Shown: piece by piece, positions 45,525-57,157 of the stretch | Numbering within the stretch: the first letter of the stretch is position 1 | How the letters are laid out: each line of letters starts with the position of its first letter | NCBI GenBank assembly: GCA_024693135.1 | Contig: JAILLN010000065.1 | Span: 1 to 64,000 of the forward strand | Source of the DNA: Lachnospiraceae bacterium | GTDB taxonomy: Bacteria > Bacillota > Clostridia > Lachnospirales > Lachnospiraceae | DNA: 64,000 nucleotides | Reading direction: 5' to 3' | The notes under the pieces: generated by a model | What the model saw: only the letters and a program-made list of their open reading frames with translations | The model's database searches: none | Told to the model about the DNA's origin: nothing | Position numbers and translations under genes: made by a program

Positions 45525-47444
45525 ATGACGATGTTGCAATGTTCGAATATTTCCAAGTCCTTCGAGGGCAAGGAAATCCTCTCCGGATGCTCATTCCATC
45601 TGGAGGAAAATGAAAAATGCGCCCTTGTGGGCAATAACGGCACCGGAAAATCCACCCTGCTTAAAATCATCGCCGGGAAGCTTTCGGCCGATGAAGGCTC
45701 AGTCACCCTGAAAAGCGGTGCTTCCCTGGGCTACCTGGCCCAGCAGGAAGCCGTGGATACCCAAAATACCATCCGGGAAGAACTGCTTCTGGTAAAAAAG
45801 GAGCTTCTGGATGAGGAGCAGGAGCTGCGCCGCCTGGAAAAAGACATGAAGCATGTAGAAGGCGAAGCCCTTGAAGCCATCATGAAAAGGTATGCCGCCT
45901 TAAATGAACACTTCGAGCGGAATAACGGATATGCTGTCCAAAGCGAGGTCACGGGCATCTTAAAGGGGCTCGGCTTCCTTGAAGAAGAGTTCGATACCCG
46001 GATCCATACACTGTCCGGCGGGCAGAAGACCCGGGTCGCCCTGGGCAAGCTCCTGCTTCAGAATCCCTCGCTGATCCTTTTAGACGAGCCCACAAACCAT
46101 CTGGACCTTCCCTCCATCGAGTGGCTGGAAGGCTTTCTTTCCGGATATCGGGGCACCGTGCTTATCGTGGCCCATGACCGGTATTTCCTGGACCGGATCG
46201 TCAATCAGGTGGTGGAGATCGAAAATACCCACGCCCTGAGCTATAAGGGAAACTATACCGCCTTTTACGAAAAGAAAAGGCAGCTCCGGAATGCCGCCCT
46301 GAAGGCTTACCTGAACCAGCAGGCTGAGATCCGCCATCAGGAGGAGGTCATCCGCAAGCTGAAAAGCTTCAACCGGGAAAAATCCATCAAGCGGGCGGAA
46401 AGCCGGGAGAAGCTTCTGGAAAAGACCGAGCGGCTGGAACGGCCCCCGGAGATCGACGGCGAGATGAAGCTTTCCATCACGCCCTCCATCGTAAGCGGCA
46501 AGGACGTGCTTTCTGTCACGGAGCTATCCAAGTCCTACCCCGGGTCCCAGCTTTTCTCCGGCATCTCCTTCGACATCCGCCGGGGAGAACGGGTAGCCCT
46601 GATCGGAATGAACGGCACCGGCAAGACCACTATGCTCAAGATCATCACCGGATCCGTGATGCCGGATTCCGGCTCCTTCCGGCTCGGCACCAATGTGAAG
46701 GTAGGCTACTATGACCAGGAGCACCAAATCCTCCATCCGGAAAAGACCCTTTTTGAGGAGATCAGCGATGCCTACCCGGATCTGACCAATACCCGGATCC
46801 GCAATACCCTGGCTGCCTTCCTCTTCTATGGGGATGATGTCTTTAAGCTGGTGGGAGCCCTGTCCGGAGGGGAACGGGGCCGCATCTCCTTAGCCAAGCT
46901 CATGCTGGGAAACGCCAATTTTCTGATCCTGGACGAGCCCACGAATCATCTGGACATCACCTCCAAGGAGGTCCTGGAAAATGCCCTGAATGAATACGAG
47001 GGGACTGTCTTCTATGTAAGCCATGACCGTTATTTCATCAATGCCACGGCCACCAGGATCTTAGACCTTACCGGAAAGACTCTCACCAGCTATCCCGGAA
47101 ATTATGATTATTATGCGGAGAAAAAGGCTCAGCTTGCCGAGGCTGAAGGCTCCCTGCTCAAGAAGGAAGATGCCGGCGAGACCCAGGGCAAGCAGGACTG
47201 GCTGGATCAGAAGGCAAAGCTTGCCGAAATACGCAGGAATGAAAGCGCCCTGAAAAAATGCGAGTCCGAGATCGAGTCTCTGGAAGGGCGTCTTAAAGAG
47301 ATCAACGCGCTCCTCTCCCGGGAAGAGATCGCCACGGATCTGGAGCAGTGTACGAAGCTTACCGAGGAGAGCGCACAAGTTTCAGAAAAGCTGGATGAAT
47401 GCTACGCAAGATGGGAAGCGCTGGGGGAAGCCATGTCCCAATGA
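45525..47444 (+). CDS. ABC-F family ATPase
   Basis: Two ABC domains: GNNGTGKSTLLKIIAG / LSGGQKTRVALGKLLL and GMNGTGKTTMLKIITG / LSGGERGRISLAKLML; LDEPTNHLD; C-terminal coiled coil. Confidence 0.95.
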   Translation: MTMLQCSNISKSFEGKEILSGCSFHLEENEKCALVGNNGTGKSTLLKIIAGKLSADEGSVTLKSGASLGYLAQQEAVDTQNTIREELLLVKKELLDEEQELRRLEKDMKHVEGEALEAIMKRYAALNEHFERNNGYAVQSEVTGILKGLGFLEEEFDTRIHTLSGGQKTRVALGKLLLQNPSLILLDEPTNHLDLPSIEWLEGFLSGYRGTVLIVAHDRYFLDRIVNQVVEIENTHALSYKGNYTAFYEKKRQLRNAALKAYLNQQAEIRHQEEVIRKLKSFNREKSIKRAESREKLLEKTERLERPPEIDGEMKLSITPSIVSGKDVLSVTELSKSYPGSQLFSGISFDIRRGERVALIGMNGTGKTTMLKIITGSVMPDSGSFRLGTNVKVGYYDQEHQILHPEKTLFEEISDAYPDLTNTRIRNTLAAFLFYGDDVFKLVGALSGGERGRISLAKLMLGNANFLILDEPTNHLDITSKEVLENALNEYEGTVFYVSHDRYFINATATRILDLTGKTLTSYPGNYDYYAEKKAQLAEAEGSLLKKEDAGETQGKQDWLDQKAKLAEIRRNESALKKCESEIESLEGRLKEINALLSREEIATDLEQCTKLTEESAQVSEKLDECYARWEALGEAMSQ

Positions 47445-47479
47445 ACCGGCTTCCTCCCGGCAGTTTGTTCAAATCTTTT

Positions 47480-48676
47480 TCAAAGGTTTTCCGCGATCTT
47501 ATGAATGAAATCCTCTGTATTCAGGGGATGCACCTCGGTAAGGGTGGTAAGGAGCGTCAGGTCTTTTGTCATATATCCGCTCTCTATGGCTTGGAGCGTA
47601 GCCCTTTCCAGCCGGTCCGCAAATTCCGCAAGCTCCGGCAGCTGATCCAGCTCTCCCCTTTTCCGGAAGGCTCCGGTCCAGGCAAAGATCGTGGCTACCG
47701 GATTCGTGGAGGTCTCCTCTCCCTTTAGGTGCTTATAATAATGCCTCTGCACGGTGCCATGGGCCGCCTCGTATTCAAAGACCCCCTTCGGCGATACCAG
47801 AACGCTGGTCATCAGCGCCAGGGATCCACAGGCCGAGCTTACCATGTCACTCATGACGTCGCCGTCATAATTCTTGCATGCCCAGATGAATCCTCCCTCG
47901 GACTTCATGACCCTGGCCACCGCATCATCGATCAGGGTATAGAAATAGGTGATCCCTTCGGCCTGGAACCGGGAAGCATATTCCTCGTCATAGACCTTCT
48001 GGAATACATCCCGGAATTCCGCATCATAGGTCTTGGAGATGGTATCCTTGGCTCCAAACCACAGATCCTGCCTGGTCGACAGGGCATACTCGAAGCAGCA
48101 GCGCGCAAAGCTTGTGATGGAGGGCACGGTATTATAAAGGCCCTGGATGATCCCCTCCGATTCGAAATCAAAGATCGTCTTTCTGGTCTCCTTTCCGTCT
48201 GCGCCGGTGAAGACCAGCTCTGCCCTTCCCGGCCCCGGGATCCGCATTTCCGTATTCTTATATACATCTCCATAGGCATGCCTGGCCAGGGTGATGGGCT
48301 TCTTCCAGCTCTTCACATTCGGCTCTACCCCCTTCACGGCGATAGGCGCACGAAATACCGTGCCGTCCAGGATGGCGCGGATGGTTCCGTTGGGACTTTT
48401 GTACATTTCCTTCAGCCCATATTCCTTCACCCGGTCTGCATTGGGCGTGATGGTGGCGCACTTCACCCCCACCCCGTACTTCAATGTGGCATTGGCCGCA
48501 TCCACGGTCACCTGGTCATCGGTCTCATCCCTATGCTTCATTCCCAGGTCATAGTACTCCGTCTTCAGGTCTACATAGGGCAGGATCAGCTCGTCCTTGA
48601 TCATCTGCCACAAAATCCTCGTCATCTCATCCCCGTCCATCTCCACGAGAGGGGTCTTCATCTGAATCTTTGCCAT
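47480..48676 (-). CDS. icd: NADP-dependent isocitrate dehydrogenase (eukaryotic-like type)
   Basis: [81 protein letters not shown]. Confidence 0.95.
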   Translation of the reverse strand: MAKIQMKTPLVEMDGDEMTRILWQMIKDELILPYVDLKTEYYDLGMKHRDETDDQVTVDAANATLKYGVGVKCATITPNADRVKEYGLKEMYKSPNGTIRAILDGTVFRAPIAVKGVEPNVKSWKKPITLARHAYGDVYKNTEMRIPGPGRAELVFTGADGKETRKTIFDFESEGIIQGLYNTVPSITSFARCCFEYALSTRQDLWFGAKDTISKTYDAEFRDVFQKVYDEEYASRFQAEGITYFYTLIDDAVARVMKSEGGFIWACKNYDGDVMSDMVSSACGSLALMTSVLVSPKGVFEYEAAHGTVQRHYYKHLKGEETSTNPVATIFAWTGAFRKRGELDQLPELAEFADRLERATLQAIESGYMTKDLTLLTTLTEVHPLNTEDFIHKIAENL

Positions 48677-48757
48677 TTCTGCCTCCATACGCATCAATCT
48701 TTTTAACCGCATCACGCTACATTGTAAGAAATAAAAGCCCTTTCTGTCAAACAAAAG

Positions 48758-48794
48758 AAATATAAGCCGCATAACCATCATGCGGCTTATATTT
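48758..48794 (-). terminator. Terminator-like hairpin downstream of the MCP gene, 15-bp perfect stem
   Basis: AAATATAAGCCGCAT-AACCATC-ATGCGGCTTATATTT; minus strand continues TTTCTTTTG. Confidence 0.7.
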
Positions 48795-48889
48795 ACTCAT
48801 ATAGAAAGAGAGGAGTATGTCCCTCCGGCCCGGTCCCAAGCCCGGCGCCCCACCGGTCCTCTGGTCCGGGCCGTAAGGCCATAGATGGC

Positions 48890-50617
48890 TTATTTGAAGA
48901 ACGACATATCCTCGGTCAGCTTCTTTGCCAGGTCGTTCAGCATATCGGCAGAGCCGGCCAGCACATTAACCGTAGCATTCAGCTCCTCCATGGAAGCAGA
49001 GGTCTGCTCCGAGGCGGCCGCATTCTGTTGGGAGATCGCGGAAAGGGAACCCATGGCATCCACCACCACGTCCTTTGCGGACATGCAGGTGCCTGCATCG
49101 CTGGATATGGAGCCCACTCCGCTGACCGTGGTCTGGATATTGGCGATCAGGCTGTGGATGCTGTCTACCGTAGCCTGCAGCACGGCCTGTTGCTCTAAGG
49201 CTACCTTCTTCACGGCCTCGGCCTTCTCCGTGGCCTGCTCGGACTGTGCCAGCAGGCTTGCCATTTCCTTGCGGATCTCTTCTGCCGTGGTATTGGAATC
49301 CGTGGCCAGGTTGCCGATCTCGGTAGCCACCACGGCAAAGCCCCGGCCTGCCTCTCCTGCCCTTGCGGCCTCGATGGAGGCATTCAATGCCAGGAGGTTG
49401 GTCTGGGAGGCGATATTGGTGATCATGTCTACCTTCTCATTTACGGTATTTACCGCCGCGCTGGTGGCGCTGATGGCCTCCGTGATCTCTTCCACGTTCT
49501 TATTCATGGCCTCGGAGCTCTTCATGAGCTTATCCAGCTCTGTAGCGGATTCCTGGCTGCTGCTGTTCATCTCGTCTGCCGTGCCCGCCAGCATATTGGT
49601 ATTGTCCGTGACGCTGGATACGGCCATGTCGATATTGCCCACGCTCTCGGTGGCCTGCTGGATATTGTCCGCCTGCTCCGTAGCGCCCTTGGCGATCTCC
49701 TGGATGGCATTGGATACGTCGTCTGCGGTCTGGGAGATCTGGCTTGCGGTACCGGCCAGCTCATTGGAGGAATTCCCCAGGGTCTGGGTGGTCTCCTTCA
49801 CATTGCCGATGATATCGCGGAGCTTCTCGATCAAAGTATTGGTGCCATGGATCATCTTGCCCAGCTCGTCTTCATAATCCGTATATTTGTCGATCTCCAC
49901 GAACTCGCCGTTGGCAAGATGCTCGATGGAAGCAGAGATCGCCGCGGTGCTGCCGAGCAGATACTTCAGGATGACGATGCCGATAGTGATCAAAACCGCC
50001 AGAAGGATCACCAGCACGATGACCAACATCACGACCTTTGACCGGACTTCCTTCTGCATCTTTGCATTCATATACTCGGAATATTCTTCCACGATATCCT
50101 GGAAGGTGCCGATGATCTCCCTGGCCTCCAGGAAGGTGGGATATTGGGCTGCATAGTCTCCGGCCTTTGTATGGGGATCATATATGGCCTCCCATTCCTT
50201 CACCAGAGCCTGCGCCTGGGACAGCATGGAAGCCACCGAATCGGTCTGGCCGGAGATCCGGTATTCGTTGTTCAGGTATGCATCATTTGAAAAAGAGCTT
50301 CCCAGTTCATCCAGGCCTGCATAAACCTGATCCCGGTTTTTGTCAAAATCCTCCAGCTCCTCCGCAACGGCATTCAGATCGCCCTTCTCCTCCATCAGAT
50401 ACGCCCGGTCGCTGGCCAGCTGTGCCTGATAGAAATCCCGGTCGGTGCTCAGGATCTTGTCGATCATATGCTCCAGCTCATCGAAATAAACCTTCTTCGC
50501 TTCATTCAGCGTAGACATTTCACTGACGCCGGCATAGATCGTCAGGAAGATGCACATGATGATAAATGGCATCACCAGCACACTCAGTTTCACAAAAAGC
50601 CCTTGTTTTTTTAACAT
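48890..50617 (-). CDS. Methyl-accepting chemotaxis protein
   Basis: Two TMs, HAMP-like region, signalling hairpin [32 protein letters not shown]. Confidence 0.95.
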   Translation of the reverse strand: MLKKQGLFVKLSVLVMPFIIMCIFLTIYAGVSEMSTLNEAKKVYFDELEHMIDKILSTDRDFYQAQLASDRAYLMEEKGDLNAVAEELEDFDKNRDQVYAGLDELGSSFSNDAYLNNEYRISGQTDSVASMLSQAQALVKEWEAIYDPHTKAGDYAAQYPTFLEAREIIGTFQDIVEEYSEYMNAKMQKEVRSKVVMLVIVLVILLAVLITIGIVILKYLLGSTAAISASIEHLANGEFVEIDKYTDYEDELGKMIHGTNTLIEKLRDIIGNVKETTQTLGNSSNELAGTASQISQTADDVSNAIQEIAKGATEQADNIQQATESVGNIDMAVSSVTDNTNMLAGTADEMNSSSQESATELDKLMKSSEAMNKNVEEITEAISATSAAVNTVNEKVDMITNIASQTNLLALNASIEAARAGEAGRGFAVVATEIGNLATDSNTTAEEIRKEMASLLAQSEQATEKAEAVKKVALEQQAVLQATVDSIHSLIANIQTTVSGVGSISSDAGTCMSAKDVVVDAMGSLSAISQQNAAASEQTSASMEELNATVNVLAGSADMLNDLAKKLTEDMSFFK

Positions 50618-50897
50618 GATGTACCTTCCCCTCTTAAATAATGAACCCGGCCCTTTACGTTTGGCACAAACAGGAAAAAGACCTTGATGTTCGGTTTCTG
50701 ACAGAGTAAAGTATGACATATTTTTTTTACCAAATCAACTACATATTGTGGTCAAAAACCGCATAAAATCAACATATTGGCGTTATGTTACCTACATGAG
50801 ACCGTATGCAGAAATCACAAATTCAAAGAAACAAAGCATGTTTTGGAGCGGGGAAAAAAATAAAAAAAATAGTTTATGACAACCAGGTCAACCATCC

Positions 50898-53800
50898 TCA
50901 GGTTAAGAGCTCCAGCATGTCTTCCCGATTGAAGGAGGCGGAGCCGATCTCTTCTCCCGTAAGCACATCTTCCACCAGCTTCGTCTTTCCTTCCTTGATC
51001 TTCTGGATCTTCTCCTCCACCGTATCCTCCACGATGAGCTCATATACGGTCACATGCCTGGTCTGGCCGATCCTGTGCGTCCTGTCCGTGGCCTGATCCT
51101 GGGCCGCCTGGTTCCACCAGGGATCATAATGGATCACGATATCGGCCGCCGTCAGGTTGAGACCCGTCCCTCCCGCCTTCAGGGAGATCAGGAATGCGGG
51201 CACATCATCATTGGCAAAGGAATCCACCATCTGCATCCTTTTCTCCTTCTGCACGGATCCGTCGATCCGGTGATACCGGATGCCGGCTTCCCGAAGCCTT
51301 TCGCCGATGATGTCCAGCATGGTGGTAAACTGGGAAAAGATCAGGAGCTTATGCCCGCCGTCCACCGCCTGGCCCACAAGCTCAACGCAGGCCTCAAGCT
51401 TCGCGCTTTCCCCGCGGTAATTCTCATAAAGAAGGGAGGGATCGCAGCAGATCTGCCGAAGCTTCGTCAGCATGGAAAGGTACTGGAGCTTTTCTCCCTT
51501 AAATTCATCGGCGCTGACCTTGGAGAGCATCATCCGGATCTCCTCCACCGTGGCATCGTAAAGCTTCTGCTGCTTCTCCTCCATGCGGACAGAAACCACT
51601 TCCTCAAGCTTATCCGGCAGCTCCTTCAGCACTTGCTTCTTCAAGCGCCTCAGGATGAAGGGATGGACCATTTTCCTGAGCCTCTCCAGGGCAGCCTCGT
51701 CCTTTTCCGCCACAATGGGGGTCTCGTATTCCTTCTGGAACCGGGAATACTGCAGGAGGAAGCCCGGCATCAGATAATCCATGATGCTCCAAAGCTCGCT
51801 CAAATAGTTTTCGATGGGCGTGCCGGTAAGGGCCAGCCGGAAGGAGCTCTTCACCACCCGCACGGATCTTGCCGCCTGGGTATTCTGGTTTTTCACGAAC
51901 TGTGCCTCATCGATGATCTCATTGGCAAACCGGATCTCCTCATACAGGGCGATATCTCTTTTAAGCAGGTCGTAGGAGGTGATCCACACTTCCTTATCTC
52001 TGCTCTGCGCGATAAGCCCTGCTCTTTCCTTCGCATTCCCCGCGATGACGGCACAGGAAAGGCCTCCGGCATAGGTTTCCAGCTCCTTACGCCAGTTGTA
52101 GACCAGGGAAGCCGGGCATACCACAAGGGTTCTCAGCTCATCCCCCTTTTTCCCGGAAAGCTTCTCGGAAAGCAGGAAGGAAAGAACCTGCAGCGTCTTT
52201 CCCAGACCCATATCATCGGCCAGGATGCCCCCGAAGCCGCATTTTTTCAGCATGGCGATCCAGCGGAAGCCCTCCTTCTGGTATGGACGGAGGATCCCGG
52301 AGAGCGCCGGAGGCTCTTTGGCCGGATCTCCCCCATCCGGATCCATGTCGGCGATGAGCTTCGCATAATCCTCTCCGGCTTCAAGGGAGGCATCCTCCCT
52401 GTCTTTCAGCATTTCTTCCAGATAGAGGGCCCGGAAGGCAGGGATCCGGATGTTTTCGGGATCCTTCTTCCCATAATCCTGATACAGGGCCGATACCGTA
52501 TCCCAGGCATTTCCTTCCCCTTCCTCCATGGAGAGGAATTCCCCTGACCGCAGGCGGAAGTACTTCTTCTTTTTCCGGTAGGCGCCGAGGATCTCATCCA
52601 TCTCTGCCGCTAAAAGCCCCGTGCCCTGAAGGGAAAGAAGAAGATGCCCGGATTCCACGGATACGCCCACATGCATGACCGGCAGGGAACGGATCCGGTT
52701 TTTGCGCAGGTTTTCCGTGGCCATGACCTTCCCCATCTGCTCCAGCCTGGGCAGCTCTTCCTTCATGAAATGATAAAGCTCCTCCTCTGTAAGCCTGGAG
52801 GAAAGGACTCCGCTTTTGGGATCCAGCTTCTGGAAGATCTCCGGAAGGACAGACGCCACTTCGTTTTCCGCCCCGCTGTTCCGCCTTACCACCTCCGCCC
52901 TGCTGTCGTATAACAGGCAGGTCAGGTCCTGCTTGTCATATACCGCATAGGGAGTGCAGAGGAGTATCTGGCTGTCATCATAATCCAGCTTAAAAAGGAA
53001 GGCGGGCTGCTCCGGTTCATAATCCTCCAGATCCAGCCCCCTTGTCTCAAGGATCCCATATTTCTGGAACACGGGCAGGATATTGCGGAGCACCGCCCCG
53101 ATCTCGGATTCCCGGATATACAGCTCCTCATCCGTCCACTTCAGGAGGGAGAGCAGCTCCTGGGCCTTCTTCGTGCTTCCCATCCGTACCCGGAAGATCC
53201 CCTCCGGATCGTACAGATAAAGCACGGAGCCGTTGTTGTAAAGAAGCTTCGCTCCCGAAATGGCAAGGCCTGCTCCATAGGCCTTCTTTTTCAGCACCGC
53301 CCTTAATCCCTTGCGGTCCATGCTGACCGGATACTCCAGGGCATCGTCCACAAGGATCTCCTTCCCGTCCCAGACCTTCATGAAGGAATCAAATTCCGGA
53401 CCGGACAGGACAAGATAGCGTTTGGATTTTGACGCATCCAGGGCAAAAAGCTGTGCCCGGAAAAGTCCGTTTTCATAAGCCGACAGGAGGCCGGAGAGGA
53501 AATCCATCAGCGAAGCGGATTCCAGGTCGCAAAAGCCCCTCCCCATCCGGAGTTCATTTTTCCCCAGGGGATAATCCTCCCCCTTCTGATACGCCTCAAG
53601 GAAGCCTGAAAGATCCTTTACCTGCAGGGCTCTTTTTCCATAGCCTGCCCTAAGCTCCAGAAGCATCCTGCCCTGGCTCCTTAAGAGACCGCACTCAACC
53701 CTCCAGCGCTCCAGGCTCTTTACGGATTCATTAAAGGAAGGCAGGGGCTTGTCCTCGTTTCCCTTCAGCAGGGAAAGCAGCCTCCCGTCTGTGCGCTTCA

Positions 53801-54293
53801 GCACTCCGGGCAGGAAAGGATCCTCCACCCCGGTGAGGTTTCTTAAATCTTCCTCCAAAGGGGTCCCCAGGAAGGCCTCTTCCCCGGCATTCCTTGCCAT
53901 ATAGGCCGTAAGGAGCCCCGCGGTATGGGGACAGCCGTACCGGTCCTGCAGGAAGGCCTCGCATGTGCAGTCTGCCTCGCATATGATGTTCAGCTTTTTA
54001 TGGATCGTGATGGAAGCGGTCCTCTCCACGGCCTTGGATGTGGCATCCTGCTCCGTCCATCTGGCACAGAGAGCCTCCGTATCCTCCCGGGGAAAGGTAC
54101 CGTATGCCGCCTCCCCGTTCTTTTTCTCCTTCTCATCCACGCCAAAGCCGTAATAAGCCAAAGTCCTGGGTCTCGGCGCAGGTTTCCTCTTCGGGGCATC
54201 GGTAAGCTCCAGGTCTCCGGAAAAGTACAGCTCCGCGCCCTTTGCCAGTTCCTCCTCCGTATAGAGTCGGAAATAATCCCGGATCGTCATCAT
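50898..54293 (-). CDS. SNF2-family helicase with N-terminal SWIM zinc finger
   Basis: SWIM CTCEAFLQDRYGCPH; ILADDMGLGKTLQVL; IIDEAQFVKN; LTGTPIENYLSELWSIMDYL; IHYDPWWNQAAQDQATDRTHRIGQTRHVTVYELI. Confidence 0.95.
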   Translation of the reverse strand: MMTIRDYFRLYTEEELAKGAELYFSGDLELTDAPKRKPAPRPRTLAYYGFGVDEKEKKNGEAAYGTFPREDTEALCARWTEQDATSKAVERTASITIHKKLNIICEADCTCEAFLQDRYGCPHTAGLLTAYMARNAGEEAFLGTPLEEDLRNLTGVEDPFLPGVLKRTDGRLLSLLKGNEDKPLPSFNESVKSLERWRVECGLLRSQGRMLLELRAGYGKRALQVKDLSGFLEAYQKGEDYPLGKNELRMGRGFCDLESASLMDFLSGLLSAYENGLFRAQLFALDASKSKRYLVLSGPEFDSFMKVWDGKEILVDDALEYPVSMDRKGLRAVLKKKAYGAGLAISGAKLLYNNGSVLYLYDPEGIFRVRMGSTKKAQELLSLLKWTDEELYIRESEIGAVLRNILPVFQKYGILETRGLDLEDYEPEQPAFLFKLDYDDSQILLCTPYAVYDKQDLTCLLYDSRAEVVRRNSGAENEVASVLPEIFQKLDPKSGVLSSRLTEEELYHFMKEELPRLEQMGKVMATENLRKNRIRSLPVMHVGVSVESGHLLLSLQGTGLLAAEMDEILGAYRKKKKYFRLRSGEFLSMEEGEGNAWDTVSALYQDYGKKDPENIRIPAFRALYLEEMLKDREDASLEAGEDYAKLIADMDPDGGDPAKEPPALSGILRPYQKEGFRWIAMLKKCGFGGILADDMGLGKTLQVLSFLLSEKLSGKKGDELRTLVVCPASLVYNWRKELETYAGGLSCAVIAGNAKERAGLIAQSRDKEVWITSYDLLKRDIALYEEIRFANEIIDEAQFVKNQNTQAARSVRVVKSSFRLALTGTPIENYLSELWSIMDYLMPGFLLQYSRFQKEYETPIVAEKDEAALERLRKMVHPFILRRLKKQVLKELPDKLEEVVSVRMEEKQQKLYDATVEEIRMMLSKVSADEFKGEKLQYLSMLTKLRQICCDPSLLYENYRGESAKLEACVELVGQAVDGGHKLLIFSQFTTMLDIIGERLREAGIRYHRIDGSVQKEKRMQMVDSFANDDVPAFLISLKAGGTGLNLTAADIVIHYDPWWNQAAQDQATDRTHRIGQTRHVTVYELIVEDTVEEKIQKIKEGKTKLVEDVLTGEEIGSASFNREDMLELLT

Positions 54294-56077
54294 TTCCTTC
54301 TCCTCCCGGCCACCTTCCTTACGGCCACGGACGTTTTCTTCACCCTGCTTTTGGCTTTCGCGGCTTCTGCCTCACTCCGTTTTGCTTCCTCTTCCTTCCG
54401 AAGCTTTTCCCGTTCTTCTTCCATGTGCCTTAAGATGTCCTTCGGGCAGTCCGCCTTCGAATATCCCCAAAGCGCCATTACCGGCACGCGCTCCGCTTCC
54501 TTTCTCAGAATATCCAAAAGCTGTTTTAAGACCAGCTCCTTCCTTCCATCTCCTGCCCAGTCAAGCCTCGGCATTTGGGATACCGCCTTCCCGGCAGCCT
54601 CCACGGCGTCTCCTTTTTGGGCAAGGGCCGATGCCACGGAATCCACCCTGCCTTTGATCTGGTCTGCCCTGCTGCCATACCAGGTATAACTCCCGTACTG
54701 TTCGAAGAGAACTTCCATGTCCCTCCAGGCTTTTTCGGTTAAACCGAACCTCTGGTACGCTGCGGCATGAATGTCCTCCTTTGCGGGAAGGAAAAACCGC
54801 CCCGGCTCATCCGGCCGTATCCGGAGGATCTTCTCTGCATCCCCCTTGCTAAGCCGGGTGCTGTCATAAAGCAGCACTTTCTCCTTCGGGCTTATCCTGC
54901 CTCCTCTGCTTCCGAGCCTCTTGATCCCCAGGTGATTACGCTCTTCTGCCAGGGCATGGAAGAATTCCTCCTTCTTTTTTTCTGAAACAAGGTCCTCTCC
55001 AAGTACGCCGATCATGGCTTCAACCTGCTTCCACAAAAACACCCCATAGTAGGTCGAGCATGCCCATACGGCAGCCTTCAGGAGCTTTTCCTCCAGATAC
55101 TCCCTTTCCTCTTCTGTTCCGTACCATTCGTCATAGTATTCCAGTGCCTCCAGGGCGATCCTCGCCCCATCCTTCCCGGCATCCATGAGCAGGCCCATGT
55201 AATATAAGCGATGCAGCCTTTTTCCCCAATTCCCTGCAGGCTCCGGCTTTTCCGAAAGCACCAGCTCCTTAAAGGCCAGGAATTCCGAAAAGGTCATGTC
55301 CCGGAAGATCTCCTTCAGGCGGCTTCTGTCATAGCTTCGGCAGAAGGAATCCACGATCCCCTGCTTTCGCATGGTGGAGTCCACATAGATATTGTTTGCA
55401 TCCGCGATGTCTTTCAGATCGGCTACCTTCCACTGGCTGAGGAGAGCCTTCATGGGCATTCCCAGTTTCATATTGATCTCCCGGGATGCATTTTCCGGAT
55501 CGAAATATTTCCTGATCCCATTTTCGATTTTTTTCGGCTGATATTCCAAGGATTTCTCGGTAAGGAAGGTGCCGTCCTCTTCCCCACGGGCGGCCTTCCC
55601 GGATTTAAGCTCCGCCTGGATCTCGTTGATCCGTGCGATGTCCCAGATCCCATCCGGCAGATTTCTCCCCACATGCATGGTGACCGAAGGACGCCCCTCC
55701 TTCTCCCGGGATCTCCCCGGCCCGGCTCCCGCGCCTTCATCAGGGACAAGGAAAAGGGAAAGCCCCATCCTTCCCTTCTTTTTCCGGTGATCCGGTCCGG
55801 TAAGCAGGATCCGGATATCCCCTTCTTCCTGAAAGGCTTCCGAAATGGGCATTTTCTGATCAATGAGCTCCTGCTCCCCCAGCATGACCTTTCCCTCCTC
55901 CACAACCCTGCCCAGGGAGATCTGGCAGAGAGCCAGGAGATCACGCAGTACGGCATCCTCCGGCAGGCTGATGCGCCTTACGATGACCGGATTCGACCGC
56001 TCCACGCAGACATAGAATCCCGCCGCCCTCGTTCCTCCGTTTTCTTTTTTCTCCAATTCCCCCATCGGATCCCTCAT
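54290..56077 (-). CDS. Uncharacterised SNF2-associated protein with SAP/Rho-N-like helical segment and basic tail
   Basis: 4-nt ATGA overlap with SNF2; ALLSQWKVADLKDIADANNIYVDSTMRKQGIVDSF resembles SAP/HeH; N-terminal NPVIVRRISLPEDAVLRDLLALCQISLG loosely resembles the pRiA4b ORF-3 family; tail KAKSRVKKTSVAVRKVAGRRRK. Confidence 0.7.
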   Translation of the reverse strand: MRDPMGELEKKENGGTRAAGFYVCVERSNPVIVRRISLPEDAVLRDLLALCQISLGRVVEEGKVMLGEQELIDQKMPISEAFQEEGDIRILLTGPDHRKKKGRMGLSLFLVPDEGAGAGPGRSREKEGRPSVTMHVGRNLPDGIWDIARINEIQAELKSGKAARGEEDGTFLTEKSLEYQPKKIENGIRKYFDPENASREINMKLGMPMKALLSQWKVADLKDIADANNIYVDSTMRKQGIVDSFCRSYDRSRLKEIFRDMTFSEFLAFKELVLSEKPEPAGNWGKRLHRLYYMGLLMDAGKDGARIALEALEYYDEWYGTEEEREYLEEKLLKAAVWACSTYYGVFLWKQVEAMIGVLGEDLVSEKKKEEFFHALAEERNHLGIKRLGSRGGRISPKEKVLLYDSTRLSKGDAEKILRIRPDEPGRFFLPAKEDIHAAAYQRFGLTEKAWRDMEVLFEQYGSYTWYGSRADQIKGRVDSVASALAQKGDAVEAAGKAVSQMPRLDWAGDGRKELVLKQLLDILRKEAERVPVMALWGYSKADCPKDILRHMEEEREKLRKEEEAKRSEAEAAKAKSRVKKTSVAVRKVAGRRRK

Positions 56078-56119
56078 CGATTTTCTGTATTTATCAAGGC
56101 CTGGCTCTCCGGGAATGAT

Positions 56120-57154
56120 CTACAGGATGATCATGGCATCCCCAAAGGAGAAGAAACGGTATCTTTCCCGGATGGCTTCCTCATAAGCGCTAAGCACTGC
56201 CTCCCTTCCTGCAAGGGCGGAGACCAGCATGAGCAGGGTGCTTTCCGGCAGATGGAAGTTGGTGATCAGGCCGTCCAGGAGCTTAAAGCGGTATCCGGGA
56301 TAGATGAAGATATCCGTCTCTCCGGAGCCCGGGCTGAGCACCCCCTCCTTTGTGGAGGCGGATTCCAGGGTACGGCAGGCCGTGGTGCCTACGCAGATGA
56401 TCCGTCCCCCGTCACGCTTCGCCCCGTTTATGGCTTCTGCCGCAGATTCGGAGACAGAAAAAAACTCTGAATGCATATGATGCTCAGAGATTTTTTCTGC
56501 CTTCACGGGACGGAAGGTGCCAAGCCCCACGTGAAGAGTCACGAATACGGTCTTCACCCCCTTAGCCCGTATCGCTTCCAGTAATTCATTTGTAAAATGC
56601 AGCCCTGCGGTAGGCGCCGCGGCTGAACCGTCATGCTTCGCATAGACCGTCTGATAGCGGTCCTTGTCCAAAAGCTTATGGGTGATATAAGGCGGCAGGG
56701 GCATCTCCCCCAGCCGGCTTAAGACTTCCTCAAAAACGCCCTCATAATGGAACCTCACCAGGCGGTTCCCATCCTCCAGCACAGTGAGGATCTCCGCCGT
56801 AAGCTGTCCCTCCCCGAAGGAGACTCTGCTTCCCGGACGGAGCTTTTTTCCCGGGCGGACGATGCACTCCCATACATCCCTTCCCTTATTTTTTAAAAGC
56901 AGGATCTCTGATGCGGCGCCGGTGCCCTCCTTGGTGCCAAGAAGCCTTGCGGGAATGACCCGGGTATCGTTCAGCACAAGGCAGTCCCCCTCCTTCAGGA
57001 GATCAATGACCTCATGAAAGACATGATGCTCCGTCTGCCCCGTATCCTTATGCAGGTAAAGGAGCCTCGAATCATCCCTCTTTTCAAGGGGATCCTGGGC
57101 GATAAGGCCGGGCGGCAGCGCATAAAAGAAATCGCTTCTCCTAAGCTCTGCCAA
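56120..57154 (-). CDS. queA: tRNA S-adenosylmethionine ribosyltransferase-isomerase
   Basis: [58 protein letters not shown]. Confidence 0.96.
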   Translation of the reverse strand: MAELRRSDFFYALPPGLIAQDPLEKRDDSRLLYLHKDTGQTEHHVFHEVIDLLKEGDCLVLNDTRVIPARLLGTKEGTGAASEILLLKNKGRDVWECIVRPGKKLRPGSRVSFGEGQLTAEILTVLEDGNRLVRFHYEGVFEEVLSRLGEMPLPPYITHKLLDKDRYQTVYAKHDGSAAAPTAGLHFTNELLEAIRAKGVKTVFVTLHVGLGTFRPVKAEKISEHHMHSEFFSVSESAAEAINGAKRDGGRIICVGTTACRTLESASTKEGVLSPGSGETDIFIYPGYRFKLLDGLITNFHLPESTLLMLVSALAGREAVLSAYEEAIRERYRFFSFGDAMIIL

Positions 57155-57157
57155 GGC

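Noticed and set aside
47729-48706. 325-aa plus-strand ORF
   Set aside because: Antisense shadow of icd; no recognisable domain.
51054-52547. 497-aa plus-strand ORF
   Set aside because: Antisense to the SNF2 helicase, which has complete motifs.
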